A DNA stretch of 64,000 nucleotides from Clostridia bacterium (GCA_017521925.1 JAFXBG010000009.1:1-64000); one strand, 5' to 3'; shown: positions 25,019 through 33,817, numbered from the stretch's first letter. Made by a program: numbers and translations. Notes: generated by a model not told the origin, from the sequence alone.

Positions 25019-25579
25019 TTGCCAAGTCAGAAAGTATTAGAACAGAAGCAGCAGCTCGTTGCTGATGTTACTGAAAGAGTTAAGAACTCTGTTACAGGTC
25101 TTCTCGTTTCTTACGAGGGTATCAACGTAGCAGATGACACAAAGCTCAGAAAAGATCTTCGTGAGGCAGGCGTTAAGTACACAGTTATCAAGAACACTCT
25201 CTTAGAGCGTGCTTTTGAGAATGTAGGTATGACTGAGCTCAACACTCACTTAGCAGGTACTACTGCTCTTGCTACAAGTGATGAAGATTATGCAGCAGCT
25301 GCAAGAATTCTTTGCGGTTTTGCTGATAAGAGCAAGACTTTTGAGGTTAAGGGCGGTTACCTTGATGGTGAGGTTATCGGTATGGATAAGATCGATGCTC
25401 TTGCTAAGTTACCCTCAAGAGATATTCTTCTTGCTAATGTTCTCGGTGCATTCCAGGCACCCGTTGCAAGCTTTGCACGTGCTATTCAGGCAATCGTTGA
25501 CAAAGGCGGCGTAGAAAACTGCGCAAAGGCTGAGGCTCCTGCTGAGGAGGCTCCCGCTGCTGAGGCTGCAGCAGAATAA
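25019..25579 (+). CDS. rplJ: 50S ribosomal protein L10
   Basis: 186 residues; anchors L7/L12 to the ribosome. KVLEQKQQLVADVTERVK is the N-terminal rRNA-binding helix region and YTVIKNTLLERAF is conserved. The start is a TTG at 25019 with GGAGGTGA 6 bases upstream; no better ATG exists. The C-terminus carries an Ala/Glu-rich tail (AEAPAEEAPAAEAAAE), longer than in many homologs. Confidence 0.97.
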   Translation: MPSQKVLEQKQQLVADVTERVKNSVTGLLVSYEGINVADDTKLRKDLREAGVKYTVIKNTLLERAFENVGMTELNTHLAGTTALATSDEDYAAAARILCGFADKSKTFEVKGGYLDGEVIGMDKIDALAKLPSRDILLANVLGAFQAPVASFARAIQAIVDKGGVENCAKAEAPAEEAPAAEAAAE

Positions 25580-25636
25580 TAAGCAGTCAAAATAAATTTT
25601 AAAATTAACTTATAATTATATTGGAGGTTTACTAAA

Positions 25637-26008
25637 ATGTCAGAGAAGATTACTTCTATCATTGAAACACTTAAAGGCCTCACAGTTCTCGAGCTTTCTG
25701 AGCTCGTTCACGCTGTAGAGGAAGAATTCGGCGTATCCGCTGCTGCTGCTGTTGCAGTTGCAGGTCCTGCAGTTGCTGCTGCAGCTGAGGAAGAGAAGAC
25801 AGAGTTTGACGTAGTTCTTAAGTCTGCTGGTGCTAACAAGATTGCAGTTATCAAGGCAGTTCGTGAGGCTACAGGTCTCGGTCTTAAGGAAGCTAAGGAA
25901 GTTGTTGACGGCGCACCCAAGACTCTTAAAGAGGCTGTTTCCAAGGATGACGCTGAGGCTCTCAAGGCTAAGCTCACAGAGGCTGGCGCTGAGGTTGAGA
26001 TTAAGTAA
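25637..26008 (+). CDS. rplL: 50S ribosomal protein L7/L12
   Basis: 123 residues. An N-terminal dimerisation domain, an Ala/Val-rich hinge ([19 protein letters not shown]) and the conserved C-terminal domain [20 protein letters not shown] that recruits translational GTPases. It closes the rpmG-rplL block. Confidence 0.98.
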   Translation: MSEKITSIIETLKGLTVLELSELVHAVEEEFGVSAAAAVAVAGPAVAAAAEEEKTEFDVVLKSAGANKIAVIKAVREATGLGLKEAKEVVDGAPKTLKEAVSKDDAEALKAKLTEAGAEVEIK

Positions 26009-26036
26009 TTTAATCTTAATTACTTCTTATGAAACT

Positions 26037-26067
26037 AAGGACAATCCGCAAGGATTGTCCTTTTTTC
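26037..26067 (+). terminator. Terminator of the ribosomal protein block
   Basis: AAGGACAATCC pairs with GGATTGTCCTT around GCAA, followed by TTTT. Confidence 0.9.
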
Positions 26068-26128
26068 GTATATTTGGCAGGTTTATTGCATTCTCCTAAG
26101 GGCAAAATAGCTTTGAGGTGAATATATA

Positions 26129-26329
26129 ATGGCTAATAAAGCTCAGAATTTAAGCGATAAAAGTATACGAAAAAGCCCAACAAAGAGAAATAAACCTGCT
26201 GACCAGAGCATAGTAAACGTTGTAAAGCACGAGTGCTGTCCCGGCAAGGCAGATTGCCCTGCTGAGGTTCAGAACAGCACAAGTGCTTATGCAAAGCTTG
26301 CCAAAAACGCACAGAGATTTGATGTATAG
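26129..26329 (+). CDS. 66-residue conserved small protein, copy 1
   Basis: A 66-residue hydrophilic, basic protein of unknown function, starting MANKAQNLSDKSIRKSPTK and containing HECCPGKADCP, a three-Cys cluster. GAGGTGA lies 8 bases before the ATG. A second gene at 29071-29271 encodes exactly the same protein although the DNA differs at six positions; all six are synonymous, which supports real translation and purifying selection. Upstream sequence is also shared (TATATTTGGC and CTTTGAGGTGAATATATAATGG). The Cys cluster might bind a metal, but this is a guess. No signal peptide or membrane helix. Confidence 0.72.
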   Translation: MANKAQNLSDKSIRKSPTKRNKPADQSIVNVVKHECCPGKADCPAEVQNSTSAYAKLAKNAQRFDV

Positions 26330-26334
26330 TAGCT

Positions 26335-26361
26335 AAAACCACTCGTATAACGGGTGGTTTT
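26335..26361 (+). terminator. Terminator of small-protein gene copy 1
   Basis: AAAACCAC (26335-26342) pairs with GTGGTTTT (26354-26361); the stem itself supplies the T-run. Confidence 0.65.
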
Positions 26362-26420
26362 GATATATAAACATATAAGAAAAATGCCGAACAACGTGTG
26401 TTCGACAAGAAATAAATTTT

Positions 26421-26642
26421 TTATTTACGGGATTTTGGATACGGTTTTTTTTCGTCTGTTAGCCCTGCAAGATAGTCCATACTTGTGTTTAGTGCTTTTG
26501 CAATTTTTACGCATTGTTCAAATGTATAGTATCTTTTTCCAGTTTCGATTTTTGAGTAATCACTTTGGTCGATACCTGTCAATATCTGCATTTTAATTTG
26601 TGTATAGCCACGCTCTATTCGTAGCTCTTTTAGTCGGTTCAT
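26421..26642 (-). CDS. XRE-family transcriptional regulator
   Basis: A 73-residue single-domain Cro/C1-type helix-turn-helix protein. RLKELRIERGYTQIKMQ and DQSDYSKIETGKRYYTFEQ cover the DNA-binding helices. GAGGTGA precedes the ATG. It is divergent from the dockerin protein gene, with overlapping promoters between them, so it probably controls itself and that gene. It lies inside the segment bounded by the duplicated 66-residue genes. Confidence 0.85.
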   Translation of the reverse strand: MNRLKELRIERGYTQIKMQILTGIDQSDYSKIETGKRYYTFEQCVKIAKALNTSMDYLAGLTDEKKPYPKSRK

Positions 26643-26665
26643 ACAATCACCTCTATAAATATTAT

Positions 26666-26708
26666 GTCAAATTGACCTATTGACAATAGGGTGAAACTGA
26701 CCTATAAT
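26666..26708 (+). promoter_or_regulatory. Divergent promoter/operator region, with a consensus promoter toward the dockerin gene
   Basis: TTGACA (26680-26685), exactly 17 bases, TATAAT (26703-26708): a full sigma-A consensus. The sequence GTCAAATTGAC (26666-26676) is a palindrome, and TGACCTAT occurs twice (about 26673-26680 and 26698-26705), overlapping both promoter elements. On the other strand TTGTCA-16-TAATAT points to the XRE gene. This is a likely XRE operator. The leader to the dockerin gene is about 160 bases. Confidence 0.6.
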
Positions 26709-26873
26709 TTATATGTAAAATAAACTATTATTAACAGCAAATGTTAAATTTCACAAGATATAGCACAGCTTTTTGGTAATTATGAGAGTTGACAGTAAAA
26801 CGTACAAGATGTACTATTAGCGTAGACGGTGTGCTCTATATAATATTGATAAACAGGAGAGAGGGCTATTAAG

Positions 26874-28952
26874 ATGTTTAGGAGAATTCTTAGTATTATG
26901 TTGGTTGTTTTGCTGATTACGGTAACTTTTGCGGTATCCACCGTGTCTGTTACTGCAGCTAATCCACAGCCTCAGACTTCAGGTGATTTTACATATGTGC
27001 GCTATTCTGATGGTGCAGTTACTATTATTGGTTGTTCAAGTAAGAAAGCAGAATTAGTCATTCCTGCTAAGATTGACGGTTATCCTGTTAGCTCTTTAAG
27101 AGGCGAAATTATGGATAACAAAAAGTCGTTAAAGTCTGTCATAATAAGCGAGGGTATAAAAACGGTAAGCGGTGCCTTTGAAGGCTGTAAAAAGCTTGAA
27201 ACGGTTGTGCTTCCAGATAGTCTTACTACTATCGGATTATCTGCTTTCGAAGACTGTGAATCGCTAAAGAATATCAACATTCCCGATGGTGTTACCTTAA
27301 TTGATACTAATGCTTTTTCTGGATGCTTAAAGCTTACGAGTATCGATATACCCAATAGTGTTACTGAGATAGGAGAATATGCTTTTTCAGGTACAGAGAT
27401 TAGTGTACTAGATCTTCCTGATAATCTGGTGAGTATTGGCGAACATGCATTCTCGGCTACAAAAATTAAAGAGATTATTATTCCCGAAAGCGTTGAGTTT
27501 ATAGGTGAGTCGGCTTTTTCAAATTGCCATTATCTCGAAACCATTAAACTGCCTGAGGATACATATATAAATATGAGTGGAGACCCTTTTGAGTTGACAC
27601 CTTGGTACGAAGCACAGCCCAAGGGTATAATTTACTTGGATCGTTATGCAATAGATTATAAGGGTGATATACCTTATGGTGCTGATATTGTTTTCAAAGA
27701 AGGAACAGAGTGTATTGTTTCCGGTATATTAGATAGTGCTTTATATTCAGATTTTGTAAGCAGTGTTAAATTGCCAGAATCACTTAAGTTTATCGGTGCT
27801 TCGGCTTTTAAAGAATGTACGGCTATTGAATCAATCGTAATACCTGATAGTGTTGAGAGAATTGACAATTTTGCTTTTGAAGGATGTAAATCTCTTAAAT
27901 CCGCAAATATTCCTGATGGTGTTACGAAGCTGGATTATGTGTTTAGATATAGCGGAATTGAGAGCATATCTATTCCTGATAGCGTTACAAGTATGAAAGA
28001 GGCATTTGGTAATTGTGATAGCCTGTCAGAAGTAACATTTGCTGACGGTATAAAAGAAATTTCCGATTATGCTTTCAGTGACTGTGATATGCTACAAACT
28101 GTAGAATTACCTTCAAGCGTCGAAACAATTGGTGGACACGCATTTAGTAATTGTAAGGCTTTAGCAGAGGTAATCTTTGATGGTCAGACTGAATATATAG
28201 GCTCAGAAGTTTTTGAAAAAACGCCTTGGCTCAACTCGCAACCTGAAGGATTCGTATATTTAGGTGACACACTAATTGCATATAACGGAATTGATAAGAT
28301 ACCGTCAACACTGGTATTACCTGATAATACAAAAGCAATTGCAGGTAGTGTGTTTGAGGGTGCCAAAGCCTTAAAAAGAATCACAATTCCCAGTGGTGTT
28401 TTGGTAATTAATGACCATGCTTTCTTAAGAAGTGGTCTGGAGGAGATTGTAGTCCCTGAAACTGTATGTTACATAGGCATTGGTGTTTGTGCAAACACGC
28501 CTGTCGAGTCCGTTGTTATTAACGGCAGTGGCACTATTGGTCATCAGGCTTTTTATTCCTGTTATAATCTTATGAGTGTTACAATTTCTGCAAATATTGA
28601 TGAAATCGGTGATTATGCTTTTGGTGTTGTAATAAATCCCGAAAACGGTAATTCACAATATATAGAGGACTTTACTATATACGGTTATGTCAATAGCTGT
28701 GCCGAGGTATATGCGATAAATTGCGGATTTAAGTTTGTTGAGATTATCTCAGACCTTACGGGGGATGTTAACCAAGACCAAAAAGTAAGCGTAAAGGATG
28801 CAACATTAATTCAAAAATACGTTGCAGGACTTATATATGTAAATCCAAATATACTCGATTTTGCCGATGTTAACGGTGACAATAAGGTTAACATCAAGGA
28901 TGCAACAGCAATTCAGAAATATGTTGCAGGAATTATCGATAGCTTTGCTTAA
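26874..28952 (+). CDS. Secreted BspA-like leucine-rich-repeat protein with C-terminal dockerin
   Basis: A 692-residue exported protein. The signal peptide (ILSIMLVVLLITVTFAVSTV, residues about 5-24) is followed by roughly 20 LRR_5 (BspA/TpLRR) repeats with the pattern SVIIPDSVTEIGEYAFSGC. The C-terminal 62 residues form a type I dockerin: GDVNQDQKVSVKDATLIQKY and ADVNGDNKVNIKDATAIQKY, two calcium-binding loop-helix repeats. Dockerins bind cohesins on scaffoldins, so this protein is probably displayed on a cellulosome-like or surface complex; BspA repeats often mediate adhesion. No cohesin is in the window. Preceded by a consensus promoter and flanked by the XRE gene and the duplicated small genes. 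Confidence 0.92.
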   Translation: MFRRILSIMLVVLLITVTFAVSTVSVTAANPQPQTSGDFTYVRYSDGAVTIIGCSSKKAELVIPAKIDGYPVSSLRGEIMDNKKSLKSVIISEGIKTVSGAFEGCKKLETVVLPDSLTTIGLSAFEDCESLKNINIPDGVTLIDTNAFSGCLKLTSIDIPNSVTEIGEYAFSGTEISVLDLPDNLVSIGEHAFSATKIKEIIIPESVEFIGESAFSNCHYLETIKLPEDTYINMSGDPFELTPWYEAQPKGIIYLDRYAIDYKGDIPYGADIVFKEGTECIVSGILDSALYSDFVSSVKLPESLKFIGASAFKECTAIESIVIPDSVERIDNFAFEGCKSLKSANIPDGVTKLDYVFRYSGIESISIPDSVTSMKEAFGNCDSLSEVTFADGIKEISDYAFSDCDMLQTVELPSSVETIGGHAFSNCKALAEVIFDGQTEYIGSEVFEKTPWLNSQPEGFVYLGDTLIAYNGIDKIPSTLVLPDNTKAIAGSVFEGAKALKRITIPSGVLVINDHAFLRSGLEEIVVPETVCYIGIGVCANTPVESVVINGSGTIGHQAFYSCYNLMSVTISANIDEIGDYAFGVVINPENGNSQYIEDFTIYGYVNSCAEVYAINCGFKFVEIISDLTGDVNQDQKVSVKDATLIQKYVAGLIYVNPNILDFADVNGDNKVNIKDATAIQKYVAGIIDSFA

Positions 28953-28977
28953 ATATCTCAGTATAAACAATATGTAC

Positions 28978-29005
28978 AAACCGCCGATGAGTTTTCGGCG
29001 GTTTT
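28978..29005 (+). terminator. Terminator of the dockerin protein gene
   Basis: AACCGCCGA pairs with TCGGCGGTT around a short loop and is followed by TTATTTT. Confidence 0.85.
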
Positions 29006-29070
29006 ATTTTGTATATTTGGCGGATTAATAGTTTGTTTTAAGGGTAAAATAACTTTGAGGTGAATATATA

Positions 29071-29271
29071 ATGGCTAATAAAGCTCAGAATTTAAGCGAT
29101 AAAAGTATACGAAAAAGCCCAACAAAGCGAAACAAACCTGCTGACCAGAGCATAGTAAACGTTGTAAAGCACGAGTGCTGTCCCGGCAAGGCAGATTGCC
29201 CTGCTGAGGTACAGAACAGCACAAGCGCTTATGCAAAGCTAGCAAAAAACGCACAGAGATTTGATGTATAA
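29071..29271 (+). CDS. 66-residue conserved small protein, copy 2
   Basis: Encodes a protein identical to that at 26129-26329. The codon changes are AGA/CGA, AAT/AAC, GTT/GTA, AGT/AGC, CTT/CTA and GCC/GCA, all silent. The ribosome binding site region is the same, and here too the gene starts shortly after the terminator of the gene before it. Function unknown. As a pair the two copies frame the XRE-dockerin segment, with about 2.9 kb between their starts. Confidence 0.72.
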   Translation: MANKAQNLSDKSIRKSPTKRNKPADQSIVNVVKHECCPGKADCPAEVQNSTSAYAKLAKNAQRFDV

Positions 29272-29277
29272 TATTAA

Positions 29278-29310
29278 AGCCACTCCTTTAGTGTAGGAGT
29301 GGCTGTTTTT
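29278..29310. terminator. Terminator between convergent genes
   Basis: AGCCACTCCT (29278-29287) pairs with AGGAGTGGCT (29295-29304), followed by GTTTTT. It also covers the end of the acetyltransferase gene. Confidence 0.8.
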
Positions 29311-29743
29311 AAGTTTCCAGGGAGTAGTTAACGTACTCTAAATTCTTAAATCCGTGGCGTCGGTATAATTCTTGTGCCTTGATGTTGTCAGGTTCGGTTT
29401 CTAAACGATAACGTTTGGCAGGAATGTTGTTCTTTACATATTCTATAAATTCAGAGCCTATGCCTTTGTTTCTAAAGGCTTCTTTTACGTAAATTTCCTC
29501 AATCCAGACAACAATCCCGCCTGCTTCCTGTGAATAAGTCTTTGCAATAAGTCCATAGCCTGCAATTTTGTTGTCATATTCAAAAATAAAAGCCTCGGCA
29601 TAAGTGTTGCGTTTTATAAATTCTTCAAAGGTATTTTCGAAGTGAGAATCGGGAATAGGGCTTAGCACAGCAGGAGAATTATAAAAATTCTTTGCCATTT
29701 CAATATATTCAGCTTTGTCTTTGTGTTCTGTTTTCCTAATCAT
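29309..29743 (-). CDS. GNAT-family N-acetyltransferase
   Basis: A 144-residue single GNAT domain. EIYVKEAFRNKGIGSEFIEYV contains the R-N-K-G-I-G acetyl-CoA pyrophosphate loop (QxxGxG-like), and the C-terminal NIKAQELYRRHGFK is the usual beta6-alpha4 segment. The frame is open five codons further up, but the ATG at 29743 is preceded by GGTGA at proper spacing. The acceptor substrate is unknown. It stands alone, convergent with the small-protein gene. Confidence 0.88.
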   Translation of the reverse strand: MIRKTEHKDKAEYIEMAKNFYNSPAVLSPIPDSHFENTFEEFIKRNTYAEAFIFEYDNKIAGYGLIAKTYSQEAGGIVVWIEEIYVKEAFRNKGIGSEFIEYVKNNIPAKRYRLETEPDNIKAQELYRRHGFKNLEYVNYSLET

Positions 29744-29784
29744 TATATCACCAAACATATAATAACATAAATTAATAAAATTTC

Positions 29785-29825
29785 AAGGAAAAAGAAAAAC
29801 TGCACAAGCATGAGCCTGTGCAGTT
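29785..29825 (-). terminator. Terminator of the hydrogenase operon
   Basis: On the minus strand AACTGCACAGG pairs with CTTGTGCAGTT (one G-U pair) and is followed by TTTCTTTTTCC. Confidence 0.8.
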
Positions 29826-29844
29826 GATTATTTGTTATTAAGAA

Positions 29845-31587
29845 TTAATACTTGCTACGTTCAACGTAGGTTGTGTGTAAGAGCTCATGTGCCTTATGAC
29901 CGCCGGGCTCTCCGAGGTATTCCTCGTAAACCTTCTTAATAAGGGGGCTCTCGTGAGACTTTCTCTTGGGAAGGTTCTTGTCCTCGTTGTAGAGAACCTT
30001 TGCACGTTCTGCTTTGATGTCGATGAAGTTACGAACAGAAGCGGGCTGGATGGGCTGACCGCCGCCGTTTACACAACCGCCGGGACAGCACATAATCTCA
30101 ACGAACTGATAGTCAGCCTTGCCTGCACGGATGTCGTCAAGAATCTTGGAAGCATTCTCAAGACCTGAAGCAACAGCAACCTTAACGGGCATACCTGCAA
30201 CGTCGTAAGCAGCATACTTGATACCTTCTGTACCACGAACGTCTGTGTAGTCGATTTCCTTAAGGTCTTCGCCTGTAAGAACGTCAGCAACTGTTCTGAG
30301 AGCTGCTTCCATAACACCGCCGGTAGCACCGAAGATAACAGCAGCACCTGTGAAGTCGCCCATTGCGGGATCGTACTGCTCGTCAGGAAGGTTTGTAAAC
30401 TGTAAGCCTGCCTTCTTAATCATGTCAGCAAGCTCTCTTGTTGTGATAACAATATCAACATCCTGCATACCGTCACGGCCCTCATTGTCACGCTTATGCT
30501 CGAACTTCTTAGCAGTACAGGGCATTACGGAAACGCTTACAATCTTCTTGGGGTCAATGCCTTCTTTCTCAGCATAGTAGGACTTAATCATAGCACCTGT
30601 CATCTGCTGAGGAGACTTACAAGTAGAAAGGTTGGGGAGAAGGTCAGGGTAGTAGTGCTCACAGAACTTAACCCAACCGGGTGAACAAGAGGTAATCATG
30701 GGGAGTACGCCGCCGTTCTTAACTCTGTCGATAAACTCTGTGCCTTCCTCCATAATTGTAAGGTCTGCACCAAAGTTTGTGTCAAATACTTTATCGAAGC
30801 CAAGACGTCTTAAAGCAGCAACCATCTTGCCCTCTACGTTTGTGCCGATAGGCATACCAAAGTCTTCGCCAAGAGCGGCTCTGACTGCAGGAGCAGTCTG
30901 AACTACTACATACTTGTCAGGATCTGCGAGAGCCTCGAATACCTTAGCAGTTTCATCTTTAACAATAAGAGCACCTGTGGGACATACTACTGTACACTGA
31001 CCGCAGGATACGCAAGCTACATCAGCAAGGTTCTGGTCAAATGCACAACCGATTTCTGTATCGAAGCCACGGTTGTTTGCGCCGATAACGCCAACGTGCT
31101 GCTCTTTACAAGCGGCTACACAGCGACGGCAAAGGATACACTTGTTATTATTACGAACAAGGTGGGGAGTTGTTGTATCAATAGGAAGAACAGGACTTTC
31201 GCCTGCGAATCTGTCCTCAGAGTCTACTCCGAATTCCTTACACATTGTCTGAAGCTCACAGTTGTTGCTTCTTTCGCAGGAGAGACACTTTTTCTCGTGG
31301 TTAGAGAGGATAAGCTCTAATGTTGTCTTTCTTGCTTCCATAACCTTGGGAGAATTTGTGATAATCTCAGTACCTTCACGGTCGATGGGATAAACGCAAG
31401 CTGCAACTAATGAGCGAGCACCTACAACCTCGCATACGCACATACGGCAAGCACCAATCTCGTTCATATCGCGAAGATAGCAGAGTGTGGGAATCTTAAT
31501 GCCGAACTGATGGCAAGCATCAAGAATTGTTGTATTCTTCTCAACAGAGAAAGGCATACCGTTAATTTTAATATTAATCATTTCCAT
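29845..31587 (-). CDS. hydA: [FeFe] hydrogenase catalytic subunit HydA (bifurcating type)
   Basis: 580 residues. An N-terminal plant-type [2Fe-2S] domain (Cys 36, 47, 50, 64), the His-Cys [4Fe-4S] motif (HEKKCLSCERSNNC), and two [4Fe-4S] motifs (CILCRRCVAAC and CVSCGQCTVVC) precede the H-cluster domain with TSCSPGWVKFCE, MPCTAKKFEH and MCCPGGCVNGGGQP, all canonical. A small-subunit-like C-terminus follows. It reduces protons to H2. With HydB and HydC in the same operon, electron bifurcation from NADH and reduced ferredoxin (group A3) is the expected activity. It is the last gene of the operon, 20 bases after hydB. Maturases HydEFG are not in the window. Confidence 0.96.
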   Translation of the reverse strand: MEMINIKINGMPFSVEKNTTILDACHQFGIKIPTLCYLRDMNEIGACRMCVCEVVGARSLVAACVYPIDREGTEIITNSPKVMEARKTTLELILSNHEKKCLSCERSNNCELQTMCKEFGVDSEDRFAGESPVLPIDTTTPHLVRNNNKCILCRRCVAACKEQHVGVIGANNRGFDTEIGCAFDQNLADVACVSCGQCTVVCPTGALIVKDETAKVFEALADPDKYVVVQTAPAVRAALGEDFGMPIGTNVEGKMVAALRRLGFDKVFDTNFGADLTIMEEGTEFIDRVKNGGVLPMITSCSPGWVKFCEHYYPDLLPNLSTCKSPQQMTGAMIKSYYAEKEGIDPKKIVSVSVMPCTAKKFEHKRDNEGRDGMQDVDIVITTRELADMIKKAGLQFTNLPDEQYDPAMGDFTGAAVIFGATGGVMEAALRTVADVLTGEDLKEIDYTDVRGTEGIKYAAYDVAGMPVKVAVASGLENASKILDDIRAGKADYQFVEIMCCPGGCVNGGGQPIQPASVRNFIDIKAERAKVLYNEDKNLPKRKSHESPLIKKVYEEYLGEPGGHKAHELLHTTYVERSKY

Positions 31588-31607
31588 TGTAATATTACTC
31601 CTTTCTC

Positions 31608-33431
31608 TTAGTCTTTGTAAATTGCACCGGGCTTACAGAAACCAATACAAGCACCGCACTTAACGCACTTATTTGTGTCGATTTCGTAGGAAGCAAGCTT
31701 GTGACCGGGAGCAATATAATCAGTCTTAGTGATTGCATCAGCAGGACAGTTCTTAGCACATCTGCCGCAACCGATACATGTGTCTTTGTTGATAACATAG
31801 GAGAGAAGGTCCTTACATACGCCTGCAGGACACTTCTTGTCTACGCAGTGAGCAACGTACTCTTCACGGAAGAACTTAAGGGTAGAGATAACAGGGTTGG
31901 GAGCTGTCTGGCCAAGACCACAGAGAGAGTTCTCTTTGATGTAGTAGCAGAGCTTTTCCATCTCGTCAACGAGCTCAAGTGTGCCGTTGCCCTTAGTAAT
32001 CTGGTCGAGCATCTCAAGAAGTCTCTTAGTACCGATACGGCAAGGTGTACACTTACCGCAGGACTCGTCAACTGTGAACTCGAGGAAGAACTTAGCCATA
32101 TCAACCATACAGGTGTCTTCGTCCATAACGATAAGACCACCGGAACCCATCATACAGCCGATAGCTGTAAGGTTGTCGTAGTCAACTTCTGTATCAATAA
32201 GGCTTGCAGGAATACAACCGCCGGAAGGACCACCGGACTGTGCAGCCTTGAACTTTTTGCCGTTGGGAATACCGCCGCCGATATCATAGATAATCTCGCG
32301 GAGTGTAGTACCCATGGGGATTTCAACAAGACCTGTGTTGTGAATCTTACCGCCGAGAGCAAATACCTTAGTACCCTTGCTGCGTTCTGTACCCATAGAC
32401 TTGAACCAGTCTGCACCCTTAAGGATAATCTGGGGAACGTTTGCGAAAGTCTCAACGTTATTCTCAACTGTGGGCTTGCCGTAAAGACCCTTAACAGCAG
32501 GATAGGGAGGACGGGGACGAGGCTCACCACGGTTACCTTCGATAGATGTCATAAGAGCTGTTTCCTCACCACATACGAAAGCACCTGCACCAAGACGGAT
32601 GTCAAGGTCAAAGTCAAAGCCTGAACCGAAAATGTCCTTACCTAAGAGGCCCATTTCCTTAGCCTGCTCAATAGCGATTCTTAAGCGGTTAACAGCGATG
32701 GGGTACTCAGCACGAACATAAACGTAACCCTGAGTAGCGCCGATTGCATAACCGGCAATAGCCATAGCCTCGATAAGAGCATGGGGATCACCTTCAAGAA
32801 TAGAACGGTCCATAAATGCACCGGGGTCACCCTCGTCAGCATTACATACTACGTACTTCTGGTCAGCCTGGTTAGGAGCAGTAAGAGCCCACTTTCTGCC
32901 TGTGGGGAAGCCGCCGCCGCCACGACCACGAAGACCTGAGTCGGAGATAACGTCAATAACCTCAGCAGGTGTCATCTCTGTAAGTACCTTACCAAGAGCA
33001 GCATAACCGTCCATAGCGATGTACTCGTTGATGTCCTCAGGGTCAATAACACCGCAGTTACGAAGAACTACACGGTTCTGAGTTTTGTAGAAAGCTGTGT
33101 CATTAAGAGAAAGATTTGCAACGTCAACGTCAGTTGCCTCTTCACCTGTGTCGCTGTAAACGAGACGCTCAACAACACGACCCTTTAAAAGATGCTCAGA
33201 AACGATTTCATCAACATCTTCAGGCTTAACCATGCTGTAGAATGTGCCGTCGGGATGAACGATAACAACAGGGCCGAGAGCACAAAGGCCGAAGCAGCCT
33301 GTCTGTACAAGCTTTACTTCTTCAGTGAGACCGTATTTCTCAAGACAAGCAACAAACTGCTCGTTGATTTTCTGGCTGCCTGAAGAGGTACAACCTGTAC
33401 CGCCACAAATAAGAACATGTGCACGAATCAT
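31608..33431 (-). CDS. hydB: Bifurcating hydrogenase flavoprotein subunit HydB (NuoF-like)
   Basis: 607 residues in three parts. An N-terminal thioredoxin-like [2Fe-2S] domain (GGTGCTSSGS and TGCFGLCALGP) is followed by a NuoF domain with GLRGRGGGGFPTGRKW and NADEGDPGAFMDRSILEGDP (FMN and NADH binding) and the [4Fe-4S] site ESCGKCTPCRIGT. A C-terminal ferredoxin-like domain with two [4Fe-4S] clusters (CIGCGRCAKNC and CVKCGACIGFC) completes it. The subunit oxidises NADH and passes electrons to HydA. It lies 17 bases downstream of the small [2Fe-2S] protein gene. Identification is firm. Confidence 0.96.
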   Translation of the reverse strand: MIRAHVLICGGTGCTSSGSQKINEQFVACLEKYGLTEEVKLVQTGCFGLCALGPVVIVHPDGTFYSMVKPEDVDEIVSEHLLKGRVVERLVYSDTGEEATDVDVANLSLNDTAFYKTQNRVVLRNCGVIDPEDINEYIAMDGYAALGKVLTEMTPAEVIDVISDSGLRGRGGGGFPTGRKWALTAPNQADQKYVVCNADEGDPGAFMDRSILEGDPHALIEAMAIAGYAIGATQGYVYVRAEYPIAVNRLRIAIEQAKEMGLLGKDIFGSGFDFDLDIRLGAGAFVCGEETALMTSIEGNRGEPRPRPPYPAVKGLYGKPTVENNVETFANVPQIILKGADWFKSMGTERSKGTKVFALGGKIHNTGLVEIPMGTTLREIIYDIGGGIPNGKKFKAAQSGGPSGGCIPASLIDTEVDYDNLTAIGCMMGSGGLIVMDEDTCMVDMAKFFLEFTVDESCGKCTPCRIGTKRLLEMLDQITKGNGTLELVDEMEKLCYYIKENSLCGLGQTAPNPVISTLKFFREEYVAHCVDKKCPAGVCKDLLSYVINKDTCIGCGRCAKNCPADAITKTDYIAPGHKLASYEIDTNKCVKCGACIGFCKPGAIYKD

Positions 33432-33448
33432 AATGTGATACCTCCGAA

Positions 33449-33817
33449 TTATGCTTTGTTAGCAAGTGTAAACTCAGTTACTACCTTGCCACCCTTTAAA
33501 TGCTCCTCAACAACTCTCTTTGCTTTTTCGGGAGTCATCTGAACATAAGTAACCTTATCTTTGCCTGCTTCCATAATCTCTACAACAGGCTCATACTGAC
33601 AGATGCCGATGCAACCTGTCTGAGAAACTGTAACCTTACCGGCTAAACCTTCATTTGCAACTTCTTCAACAAATGTGCTGAGTACAGGGCGAGCACCTGC
33701 TGCGATACCGCAAGTAGCCATACCTACTACTACTCTCATTTCACCGCTGCCGTCTCTGAGGGCAACCTTGTTCTGCATTTTCTCCTTAATTGCCTGGAGT
33801 TCTGCTAATGATTTCAT
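33449..33817 (-). CDS. Small thioredoxin-like [2Fe-2S] protein
   Basis: 122 residues. A helical N-terminus (about 25 residues) leads to a thioredoxin-like ferredoxin domain with MATCGIAAGA and QTGCIGICQYEP, three or four Cys ligands as in the N-terminal domain of HydB. Such proteins often sit next to NuoF/HydB and may exchange electrons with it. The spacing to hydB is 17 bases. Its precise role in the hydrogenase is unknown; it is not the NuoE subunit, which is at 37567-38064. Confidence 0.85.
   Translation of the reverse strand: MKSLAELQAIKEKMQNKVALRDGSGEMRVVVGMATCGIAAGARPVLSTFVEEVANEGLAGKVTVSQTGCIGICQYEPVVEIMEAGKDKVTYVQMTPEKAKRVVEEHLKGGKVVTEFTLANKA

Noticed and set aside
26335..29310. Transposon or insertion sequence carrying the dockerin gene
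   Set aside because: No transposase, no terminal inverted repeats and no target duplication were seen; the only flanking repeats are the two small genes themselves.
31701..32624. A 307-codon open frame opposite hydB
   Set aside because: It lies wholly antisense to a firmly identified gene, has no ribosome binding site, and its protein has no recognisable features. It results from the codon bias of hydB.
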